From Anodontia alba (taxonomy: Eukaryota; Mollusca; Bivalvia; Lucinida; Lucinidae): a stretch of DNA of 64,000 nucleotides. Made by a program: the position numbers and the translations under genes. The DNA is taken from positions 17,832,293 to 17,896,292 of the forward strand of contig OZ024821.1 of the NCBI GenBank assembly GCA_964016985.1. Reading direction: 5' to 3'. Shown one piece after another: positions 55,676 to 64,000 of this stretch. The notes below the pieces were generated by a model. The model searched no databases. It saw nothing but the letters and a program-made list of their open reading frames with translations, and was not told the DNA's origin. Positions within the stretch are counted from its first letter, which is position 1, and every line of letters starts with the position of its first letter.

Positions 55676-55696
55676 TGGGGGGAGGGGGGAGGGGGG
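55676..55696 (+). repeat. G-rich tract, G-quadruplex-like
   Basis: Three runs of six or more G separated by single A residues just after 'attgat'. The minus-strand laminin pre-mRNA would carry the C-rich complement. Confidence 0.8.
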
Positions 55697-56293
55697 GTCA
55701 GGTGGTTTCGGTGAGGCAAAGGTGTCCTGTAGCTTTTGTCACAGTATAGACCCTGATTATGACCAGATGTGTAAGCAGACGGTACTTATTTTTTTCCACG
55801 CATCAGCTATGTGACCCAGACATGAAACAAGCATTTACGGTAATCAACGGAACTAACTGGTAATAAACAAGAAAAGTGATAATAATAATACATAAAAATT
55901 AATTATTTGACATCGCTTTTTATAATTCAGGTTAGGCTTATGAAACTGTTGAATGTTGGCATAGGACCTGAAACTGGGAATACCAGAGAACTCAATTCTG
56001 GTGACATAGATCTGCAGTCTGGTCAGGGTATTTCCTATTTACCATGGGATTCTACATATAAAGATAAACTAATTGTTCATCGTAATGACTATCCATGATC
56101 ATTGCAGACCCCTTTGTTAGTATTTAGTGTGTTTGCAGATGGCTGTACTCAAGTGATTGTCACATATTAAACTGCTGAAATGTCATGTGTGTGAGTACTT
56201 TAGACCATAATCAGACTGTGCGGAGATTGTTGAACAGATAAACAGTCTGATCTGGTACCATTTTTATATCCCCTGGTAATTTTTGTTTAGTCA

Positions 56294-56516
56294 TCAACCT
56301 TTACCACTCTGGTTCTCTGGGCGAAATTAACAGATGCCAAATTGATAGTATTTTTTGTGTGTGTGTGTGTGTTAATTTGTTTTTTTTTTCCTCAGAAAAT
56401 AAAGGGATGGCACCATTTTCTTGAAATGTCAAAGCCTATTTTCTGGGAATAATAAGGAAATATTTCAAGTTGTTGTCTGCTAAAAATTTTACCCTCAGCG
56501 ATAAGCGTTAAGAAAT
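56294..56516. mobile_element. MITE-D copy with (GT)n insertion
   Basis: Left 'caacctttaccactctggtt', right 'cagcgataagcgttaa'. A (GT)n run lies at about 56355-56371. Confidence 0.6.
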
Positions 56517-57289
56517 GGGAACGATAAGCATTAAGAAATGAGAATTAATTTTAGTCATCAAATTGGTTAAAAATACTGCGAAAACTTTCTTGATGACATT
56601 AACTATTTAATTATAGATCAGCACAAAAGTGTACCACTTGATCAGCACCATAATAACTATAAATCATATTTGCCTTGAATCAGTATCCTAACTGCTACTA
56701 GCATAATAGTATTCTTGTCAAATAACTCACTTCTGACCACAACTTGCAAACATAAATTTGTGACTGAGAAGGTACAAGTATTTGCAGACATCAAGTAAAT
56801 AAACAAATAAAATTTATGCAAAATAAACATTGTATACATGTATTTTGAGGCATTCCAAACATATTTTCAAAATTTACCCCTATGGGTAAATTAAACATTG
56901 CGTTTACATGACAAAATATACCCCTAGGGGTAAAATACCCCTAGGGGCCCCTACCCTTGAGCTGGGGCAATTTACCCACATGGGTAAATTTTGCCCCTAG
57001 GGGCAAATGCGTTCACATGACAAGTTTATCCCTAGGGGTATATTTGCCCCATAGGGGCAAACTTATGTATATAAACGGGGCATAAGTTGTTGATACAAAT
57101 CAACATACTAAATGACAAACAGCTGCAGATCCAGATCAGTTGGCTTCTTCAGAAGGGTTAAATAATGTTGCTCAGCTCTATCCCTGCCAAAACTCTGTTA
57201 TTGTAATGAAAAACAGTCCATGAACATTTCTACAAACATCAAAAATAGACAATTCTATATCAATTACACTAGAACCTCTTTATAAGACT

Positions 57290-57531
57290 GGGCCCAGTTG
57301 TTCAAAACTAACAATGATGTTTGTTAACATATCGTTAAAACTTTGATCATTAAATATGGGATATGTGCTAATATTTTTGCTGAGAAAATGTAAGCAGCTT
57401 TTGCATTTGCAAAAGCTACTCATTTTTTCAGCAAAAATACCTGTGAATTAGATATTGTACTTACTAGAACAGTTAACATTTTTACTACTAACAAGCTTGT
57501 TGAGCTAACAACGCTTTGAACAACTGGGCCC
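57290..57531. mobile_element. MITE-C copy
   Basis: Ends gggcccagttgttcaaaac and 'gctttgaacaactgggccc'; hairpin around 'gcttttgcatttgcaaaagc'. Confidence 0.85.
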
Positions 57532-57620
57532 TGCTCATTATAAGACTGCTTCGCATATAAGAACCCTAAAAGAGAACCCCAAAAATGTTGTATCTTAACA
57601 AAACTGTATACATTATATAG

Positions 57621-58311
57621 AACAAGAGCTATGATAGACAGCTGAGCTCTCCTGAAAATGTGCCTCAAGGCCATGGGCAGAGGGAGCTGGGGACATTGCT
57701 GAATAAGAACTATATCTAACATCATAACAAATATAAACCAAATCCATCATATGTTCTGGAAAATATGAATTGTTCAAAACTTATATATAAGTTCCATGAT
57801 CTTGACCTTCAGGCTATAGACAAGGGTGGGGGTATTACTGAATTAAATCTCGGGATCTATATCTATCATCATACCAAACATCATATGGTCTGGAAAATAT
57901 GCGCAGTTAAAAACTTTAAGGCAAATCTTTAACAAGAAAGTTCTATGTCCGTGACCTTGATCTTAAGGCCATAGGCGTGGTTGGTGGTATAGCTGAATAA
58001 AGTTTTAAACCTATATCTATCATCATACAAAATATAAACCAAATCCATCATATGGTCAGTTAAAAACTTTAACATAAAAGTTCTAAGTCCACAGCCTTGA
58101 CCTTAAGGCCACAGGGTTGGATGGTGGTATTGCTGAATAAAACTTTGGACTATATATATCAACATACCATATATATATAAATCAAATCCATCATGTGGTT
58201 TGGAAAATATGAGGTCTTAGAAAAATTTTACCGTTGTGTGGATGCTGACTGACGCAGACGCTGGGAGGGTATTGCAATAGCTCTTCCTGGACTTCATCCA
58301 GGCGAGCTAAA
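57621..58311 (+). mobile_element. pearl/HINE-like element
   Basis: Starts aacaagagctatgatagaca. Units around 'ccttgaccttaaggccacag' and 'accaaatccatcatatggtc' recur about every 120-150 bp (57660, 57800, 57950, 58100). The terminal stem 'cctggacttcatccagg' precedes 'cgagctaaa'. Confidence 0.65.
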
Positions 58312-58479
58312 CATGACCATTTAATAGAGAATTTGCTAAATCACACCAATAGTTTTAATGTTATAAAGAGGGTGTGGTGTACTTATGCAGAATATATATA
58401 ATGTTCCTAAAATGTTCTGCAACATTTGAAGAACTATTGATGAAAACTTTAAGAACTTGACAAGTTCTTTACCAGTTCT

Positions 58480-58566
58480 GACCAGTACTGAAAAGTCCCA
58501 TAACATACGTTTTCATGGAGAAATAAAATACTAACCCTTAAAAAAAGTGCCTTACGTATAGCTATG
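58480..58566. mobile_element. MITE-A right half
   Basis: 'cataacatacgttttcatgg', 'agaaataaaa' and 'gtgccttacgtatagctatg' remain, directly downstream of the exon a donor. Confidence 0.55.
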
Positions 58567-58592
58567 ATAACCTGCAATAATAAATTATTTAC

Positions 58593-58894
58593 CTGTAAAA
58601 CTGGACTTTGTTCAAAATTTCTACCATCAGGTCTTCCTTCCAATGTGCTGAATGGGACCTCTCCACCAGTAAGGGGAGAAATATCACTGTATTCATTTGT
58701 ACATAATGCTTCATCCTGCTTGTCACGACTCACATATCCTTTGTATTCCAGTTTGTAGGTACTTTTACATGAGGCACTGTAGAACTGGTATGGTATCCAT
58801 GGTCCATCAACTGTTGTTCTTTTGTAAATTGCAAAGCTTTCTGGTCTCGGAGAGTGGAATCGTAACCGAATATATGTTACATCATATGCTTTTC
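58593..58894 (-). CDS. LAMC1: Laminin gamma chain, exon a (first exon in window): laminin N-terminal domain
   Basis: The acceptor is ttttttcag above 58894 and the donor gtaaat below 58593. It begins with two bases of a Gly codon and ends in phase 0. It encodes KAYDVTYIRLRFHSPRPESF, AIYKRTTVDGPWIPYQFYSA, ALCTNEYSDISPLTGGEVPF and STLEGRPDGRNFEQSPVLQ. The match to gamma-1 LN domains ('SRPESFAIYKR...GPWIPYQ.YS.SC', 'FSDISPLTGG.V.FSTLEGRP') is very strong. The upstream part of LN and the signal peptide are not found between 58895 and 64000. Confidence 0.96.
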
Positions 58895-59211
58895 CTGAAA
58901 AAAGTAGAAACATTTGCAGGTTATGCAAAGCTCCAGAGAAGAGTGGTGTACATTTTTCGATGTCTCCAAGGAAACATGTTGTGGGTACTCATTAGATACA
59001 CCTTGGTGAGGTGCTTCTGATGAGTACCACGACATGTTTTCATTGAGAAATAAGAAAGATACCATGACTTTTCAGCTTTCAAAAAAAACACGCCTTATTT
59101 AAAACTATGTAATGTATAACCCAACATCAGAGTCAAAATCTCTGAACACATTTAATGGAATCACTATCAGCTTCCTTGAAAAATGCTTTTGAAAAGTCCC
59201 AGTATCTTAGT
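58895..59211. other. Laminin intron start with MITE-A copy
   Basis: A MITE-A copy spans about 58925-59110 ('aaagctccagagaagagtgg' to 'cgccttatttaaaactatg') with core-A arms 'gtgggtactcattagataca'. Confidence 0.6.
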
Positions 59212-59530
59212 GATTTTGGGGGGTCACACGAATCACCGAAATACCGGAATACTACCGAAATACCGGAATACCCGTGAAAAATATAGGTATACCGATGAAA
59301 GACGCGTTAAAGACACCAATATTGGCTTTAATTAATCAATTCAGTAATATTGTCAACCTAATGGAAAAGGGATAATACTTTAACCTAAAATAATTTGCCA
59401 ATTGTCTTTGCATTTTTTTTTTTTTTTATTTGAAAACATTGTTGATAGTCCGCTAAATCAGAGCCGGAATACGACCGGAATACCCGCGAAAAACGTGATT
59501 TACCAACACTTCAAACGAAAAGTACATACA

Positions 59531-62197
59531 GAACAGATCAGGTAAAAGAAAAAAAAAAAAAAAAAACTCTTTACCCCGAATATCGGCGTTTTGCGGACTT
59601 CCCCCAAACACTCGGAATCAAACCGAGTGAGCGTAATATTCAGAGGACAACACTCGCAAGTCCGCGCAAAGTATGTGTTATGCAAAATTGTGCGAAGTTA
59701 CTCGGATTCGTAATGTTGTACCCGGAGACATTTTTCCACCATATAGAACAGTCTGCGTGAAGTTATATCGTCCACGCACATGCGGATGCGCAGGTGCTCT
59801 GAGTCTGCGCTGGTCGCAAAGGTCTTATTATCCCAAAAGTGTTTTCCAAATTTCCGCATTCCGATCCACCAAAATTAGGTCAATTCCCTTGTTTTCTTAA
59901 AATATTAACCAATGCTGCCTTGTTCCCTGAATATATGTGGATGCTCCCTAGGTCCAAAGAAAACCCCGGTAGCCCCATTCACTATTCGAGCACGTAACAT
60001 GGGCATCAACAACGCTCCATATGAAAACGTACCGGATTCTTTGGCTTAGTCTACTCCGGCCACATAAGTGGGTCCGGCATGGTCATTTTTACTCAATATG
60101 CTGTAGAAAACAAAACAAACACATGAAAATCACAAAAATCACAAAGAGAATCAAACATCTGCCCCCAATCCACGAATTACATATTTATATTTGGTATTCC
60201 TGTAACTGCCTTTACCCATGCAACAACCGCACGCGCTCAATATAAATGACGTACTGTGGTAAAAGACTGGAAAATTCTCACTCGCGTGCAGCAACCGCAC
60301 GTGTCAATATTAATCAACTTAAAGGGGCGCTTCTGCTATCAAAGAGGCATTGATTCAATAAGATAGCCCATGCGAAAAGGGTGTCTGTCACACAAAAACA
60401 CACTTTACGCACACAAGGGACAAGAGAGGCTAATGACAATTCAAATGAGTGAGTTTTTTTTACGTCCTAGTAACAGCCAGGTCATAGAGAAATGTGGACC
60501 ATGGTTTAAAGTCCCATATTAAAGGCTTGAGAAGCCTGGGATCGAACCCATGACCCTGGGAGACAAAGCGAGCAGCTTTACCACTGTAACACACCACCGA
60601 GGAACCATTTCCCAATATTTCATACTGTTTCAAGAATATGTCTCAAATAGTTTTCAAGTTATAGAGTGGACATAAATATATTACAGAATTCACTAAAATA
60701 TTTTCGGTGTTCAAAGGGCAATAACTCCAAAAGTAGGCTCTATCGTCAAAGTATATGAACTGTTGAAATGATTAATAGCTTATGAGTAAGCCGACCCCGG
60801 AAAAGTGTGTGGGCTCGACAAGACCTACATAGTGTTGAAAACTCGGGTCAGTCTGTACATCGATCCACTATATAAAGCAAGCTTCTTGGATAGCCCGGAG
60901 TCCGAAGAAGGTGCATACTGTACGATCAGCGAAGGATCTGATCAGAATGTGATGTTACAGTCACACTGTTTATCCCGCTTTGGGCAGCCCGGCTATCGAA
61001 GGTAAATACGATCAGCGAATGCTCTGATCAGAATGTGCAGTTGCGCAGACTGACCCGAGTCTTCGCTCGTCGCACAACACGTTTTGTTAAACCCACAGAT
61101 TTTAGGTGGTACATACGATTAGCGAAGGCTCTGATCAGACTACTTATGTGCAGGCTCAGAGTGTGCAGGCTAATTCGTCTCTTCGTACAAATTATAGGTT
61201 TTACCGTGCACAGACCCATGCGCGATTTGTTTCTGCAAACCATAACGCTTAACATTCTGAGTAAAGTTTTCAACAGACATTTTGAAATATTTTTATCATT
61301 CTTCCAAGAAAACAGGATTTGCATTTCATGCAAATTGTCTCCACTGCATGAAATGTCAAATCCTGTTTTCTTGGTAATAAAACAAATAACGATTTTTTTT
61401 TATTTTTTTTTGTCGTCTGCTGAATTAGCCCAGATAGTGGTAATTCGATACCTGCGAGCACCAAGTGTCGTGTCTTTGAGGTCTTTGAGCAAGACACTTT
61501 ATCCTCGTATCTTAGTATTGGTTTCTACCCAGGAAGACGCTGCCTAGAATGTCCGTGAAGACATATGACAATATTATGTGAAGATGCTTTTCTGCCGATG
61601 CTAGGTTTATACGTGCGTCTCTTTTGCTCGTTAAATAAATTAAGGTCTTGGTTTTGCATATCGAATGTTGAAGAAACAAAAACAGAACACTTTACATGGA
61701 AACGAAAGTTTTGAAGATTGCTCTATAAGCAATTAAAGATAATGTTATTAATTTATATACCGTAAGAGAATAACATATCAATATTCATTTGTACTCTGGT
61801 AAATGCGGGGTAACGTCCTCACACTGCAGGGTTTTACTCTTTTAAGGGAGCTAACTGCAACTGACTATTAAAAGGGAGTTAACTGCAATTGCATTACGAA
61901 TCTGGCCCATGCGGAACGGGATGGGGAACAGCATTTTTTTACGAATCGCGCCAATTAAGCTTATAAAATAAGCGTTTAACAAGTACACTGAACCCTCATC
62001 CTCCAGAAACTTGTAACTGCCAATCTTGAAGCAGTGGAAGAAGCGAATGACCGTAGCAAATACATGTGTTTCATGTTAAGTGGGGATCGACGCGTTCGAT
62101 TCCCGCCAGTGCGATATCATTTTGAAGTCAGTGCAAATAACTTACAGCTCGAAAGGAGACGCGTCATATTTATATGAGGGTAAAACGAAAGAGCTGT

Positions 62198-62241
<44 letters not shown>

Positions 62242-62881
62242 TGGAGGGTAAAACGAAAGAGCTTTCCAGCGAGAGAGAGAGAGTTTGCAAAACTTGTAAG
62301 ATTCTAGTTTGCAAAACTTGTAAGATTCTGGCTGGGCCATTTCAGGTACATCCGGCTATGAGATTTGGTTATTCCTAGAAAAATGGCTAAACTGTTTTTG
62401 CAAACAGTGAAACCTGACCAGACGCCGCATTCTATTATCTCAATATGACTTTTTTTTTTTTTTTTTTTTTGCTGTTGTTGTTGAAAGAGGCATAAATAAG
62501 ACACCAAGTCACGGGGATTTAAATGGACAGTCGTATCCCTGGTCCAATCATCAACCGTCCGGGCCTCGATCCGAGCAGTTTAGATACATTCCAGCGTATC
62601 CGTTTCTGTCTCCCTTGTCAAATGAAATGTATCCATACTTTAACCCTTGAAGCGCTTAGCATATTCAGCAGACGGTATTTACATTTTTTTTCTTATTTTC
62701 CTGTGTAAATTATGCGTGACATTACATGTGAATCATCTGCTGGGGCAGACGATTCAAAAGAAATGTTCATCCTAATTTTCACCGTAAAATACTAAAACAG
62801 TTAGATCGACATCTCCTCTAGAACTTTCAGCAGTGCTTCGGGGGTTCAAACTATTTTCTTGGCAGCAGCAGCACCTGCAAA

Positions 62882-62883
<2 letters not shown>
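59531..62883. mobile_element. Inverted, partial copy of the 31601-35933 element
   Basis: Begins with cagaacagatcaggtaaaag after TA (a mutated version of the other copy's end) and runs, in reverse order, through the same landmarks: 'gaatatcggcgttttgcgga', SINE-C (60440-60610), MITE-D (about 61250-61445), (GA)n, MITE-K piece, hairpin (about 62718-62765) and 'ttggcagcagcagcacctgc'. Similarity stops at 62883, which corresponds to about 32213, next to a poly-T run. The last ~610 bp of the other copy are absent. Confidence 0.8.
60440..60610 (-). mobile_element. SINE-C, copy in the inverted arm
   Basis: 'gggatcgaacccatgaccct' (B-box complement) and 'gagtgagttttttttacgtcc' match 34741-34915 in reverse. 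The A-box region 'tgtaacacaccaccgagg' is diverged. Confidence 0.7.
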
Positions 62884-62912
<29 letters not shown>

Positions 62913-63185
62913 GCGGGGAGAGCGCTATATATAAAATTTCGCGATGTATTCGGGGTAATATTTACACAGATTGATGCAACGATCCTCATATTTATAAAGG
63001 CGTGCTGCTGGAACACATTATTTATATTAATATATTTATATTATATTTAAAAGAATATTCATACAAGCTACATGGGTGTAAGGATGACGTTACTCATCAT
63101 GACTGCATTGGTTGTTTAATCTGCGTAACTTTCAACATACGTAAATGATTAACTTTCGGTGTGTCGTGTTTGAGACTTACTACTG

Positions 63186-63246
<61 letters not shown>

Positions 63247-63330
63247 TTATATACATCATACATAACTAAATCAATCGGAAGAAATTATTCACTCAATTGA
63301 TAAATATTTTATACAAAAAGTCGTATGTAC
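62884..63330. other. Filler between nested element and right terminal repeat
   Basis: A poly-T tract at about 62885-62912 and an (AT)n microsatellite at 63188-63238 followed by T. The remainder is not matched elsewhere in the window. Confidence 0.5.
63188..63238. repeat. (AT)n microsatellite
   Basis: About 25 perfect AT units. Confidence 0.95.
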
Positions 63331-63630
63331 TTTTTGTTTGAAGTGTAGGTAATTCACGTTTTTCATGGGTATTCCGGCTCTGATTTAGCGGACTATCAAC
63401 GTTTTCAAATAAAAAAAAAAAACACTTCAAAGACAATTTGCAAATTATTTGAGGTTTAAATATTATCCCTTTTCCATTAGGTTGACATAATATTACCTAG
63501 TTGATTAATTTAAGCCAATATTGGTATCTTTAATAGGTGTCTTTCACAGGTATACCTATATTTTTCACGGGTATTCCGGTATTTCGGTAGTATTCCGGTA
63601 TTTCGGTGATTCGTGTGACCGATTTTGGGG

Positions 63631-64000
63631 GATCTATTTCGGGACAAGACTGAAGAGACCATGTTGAAAGCAGGAATCTGAGCATATTATCAATGACTAG
63701 CAACTCTCTAGCGATCCAATATTCTACTTACATGTATATCACAAGTAAGATACTTGTACACCATAACTCTTTACAACACAATTGCTGAGATCCAAAGTGA
63801 AAGCCGTGTTAGCTAAACAACATTAAATAGAAAAATAAACACATTAAATAGAAAAATGACCAGATTTTCAATATAATCCAGACATTTTTGTTTGGACCAT
63901 GTTGTATCCAAACAAAAATGTTTAGATTATATAGCAAAATGACCATAAATGGTCATTTTCTATATAATCTACACATTTTTGTTTGGATACAACACTTTTA
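63631..64000. other. Right window edge, palindromic repeat
   Basis: From about 63868 to the window end lie inverted pieces of 'acatttttgtttggatacaa' around a 'aatgaccataaatggtcatt' centre, suggesting another foldback element cut by the edge. No laminin exon is recognised. Confidence 0.5.

Larger units (their letters stand above)
54346..57088. mobile_element. PIF/Harbinger-like non-autonomous element, 2.7 kb
   Basis: The terminal repeats are gccccgtttatatgcattaa on the left and, on the right, the complement of 'gccccgtttatatacataag'. TAA flanks both sides. The subterminal zones (54364-54430 and 56872-57060) are packed with palindromes of the type tttacccctaggggtaaa. The three-base TWA target and GCCCCGTTTATA ends fit PIF/Harbinger. 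No transposase is seen; MITE-D copies and the 54645-55351 element are nested inside. Confidence 0.65.
54266..57161. mobile_element. MITE-B copy, split by a 2.7-kb element
   Basis: Left TTAA at 54266-54269 with 'cccttgtcatgctaaataaa'. The sequence resumes at 57089 ('gttgttgatacaaatc') and ends at 'ggttaa' 57156-57161. The right half of the hairpin is missing. Confidence 0.75.
26392..58592. other. 32.2-kb laminin intron filled with transposons
   Basis: The first complete intron in the window interrupts the LN domain between SPVLQ and EWVTA. No other host gene is recognised inside it on either strand. It holds MITEs of at least ten end types, five pearl-like elements, a Tc1 relic, a 4.3-kb TA-flanked element and a Harbinger-like element, listed separately. 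Unassigned stretches longer than 300 bp are 26860-27400, 38000-38500, 46160-48130 and 55440-56290. Confidence 0.8.
59222..63620. mobile_element. 4.4-kb element with ~300-bp terminal inverted repeats and 10-bp target duplication (Mutator-like?)
   Basis: The terminal repeats begin ggtcacacgaatcaccgaaa at 59222 and, complemented, end at 63620. The first ~70 bp are identical and similarity continues for about 300 bp (to about 59530 and from about 63330). A perfect 10-bp duplication gattttgggg lies at 59212-59221 and 63621-63630. Long terminal repeats with 9-11-bp duplications are typical of Mutator-like elements; this class call is inference. No transposase is visible. The interior is largely an inverted copy of the 31601-35933 element. 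Confidence 0.75.

Noticed and set aside
55907..56098. Plus-strand 63-codon open frame (VGIGPETGNTRELNSGDIDL)
   Set aside because: Composition looks protein-like, but there are no splice sites in phase, no homology I recognise and no neighbouring exon; kept as unassigned intron.
58895..64000. Search for the signal-peptide exon of the laminin gene
   Set aside because: No segment resembling the start of the LN domain with splice sites was found; the first exon is taken to lie outside the window.

Overview
The window is intronic, repeat-rich animal DNA, most likely from a mollusc and probably a bivalve. This rests on a laminin gamma chain gene of animal type, tRNA-derived SINEs, pearl/Helentron-associated-like elements with ~144-bp internal tandem repeats, a DIRS retrotransposon relic and hundreds of palindromic MITE arms. 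The species call is inference; no marker gene fixes it.

The only host gene supported is a laminin gamma-1-type chain on the minus strand. Eleven consecutive internal exons were located by AG/GT splice sites and phase matching: 58593-58894, 26261-26391, 24832-24998, 22868-23174, 19970-20077, 17508-17644, 16433-16558, 7787-8089, 7037-7264, 5312-5627 and 4137-4249. All junction phases fit, giving 745 complete codons plus two partial codons at the ends, with no in-frame stop. They encode most of the laminin N-terminal domain VI, the LE repeats of domain V, the L4 domain and the start of domain III, including the nidogen-binding LE module with NIDPNAV. The signal-peptide exon(s) lie beyond 64000. 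The remaining LE repeats and the coiled coil lie to the left of position 1.

Region by region: 1-3230 is a decayed DIRS-order retrotransposon (Gag and the start of RT, minus strand). 3342-3930 is a SINE nested in a SINE. 4137-26391 holds ten of the eleven exons, separated by introns full of MITEs, SINEs, a 1.2-kb minisatellite (20107-21297) and a pearl-like element. 26392-58592 is a 32-kb intron with a 4.3-kb TA-flanked transposon (31601-35933), a Tc1 transposase relic (39157-40140), three large elements with ~140-bp tandem arrays (43831-46158, 50978-52702, 57621-58311) and a Harbinger-like element inserted in a MITE (54346-57088). 59222-63620 is a 4.4-kb element with ~300-bp terminal inverted repeats and a perfect 10-bp target duplication. 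Its interior is an inverted copy of the 31601-35933 element.

The most unusual pattern is modular. Two palindromic core modules recur inside several MITE families that have unrelated terminal sequences. One is built on a motif 'gttgtgggtactcattaga', the other on 'gcaaacagtg..gatcaga'. Several nested insertions can be read to the base, with target duplications and paralogous empty sites. Coordinates of degenerate repeats are approximate because no alignment could be run.
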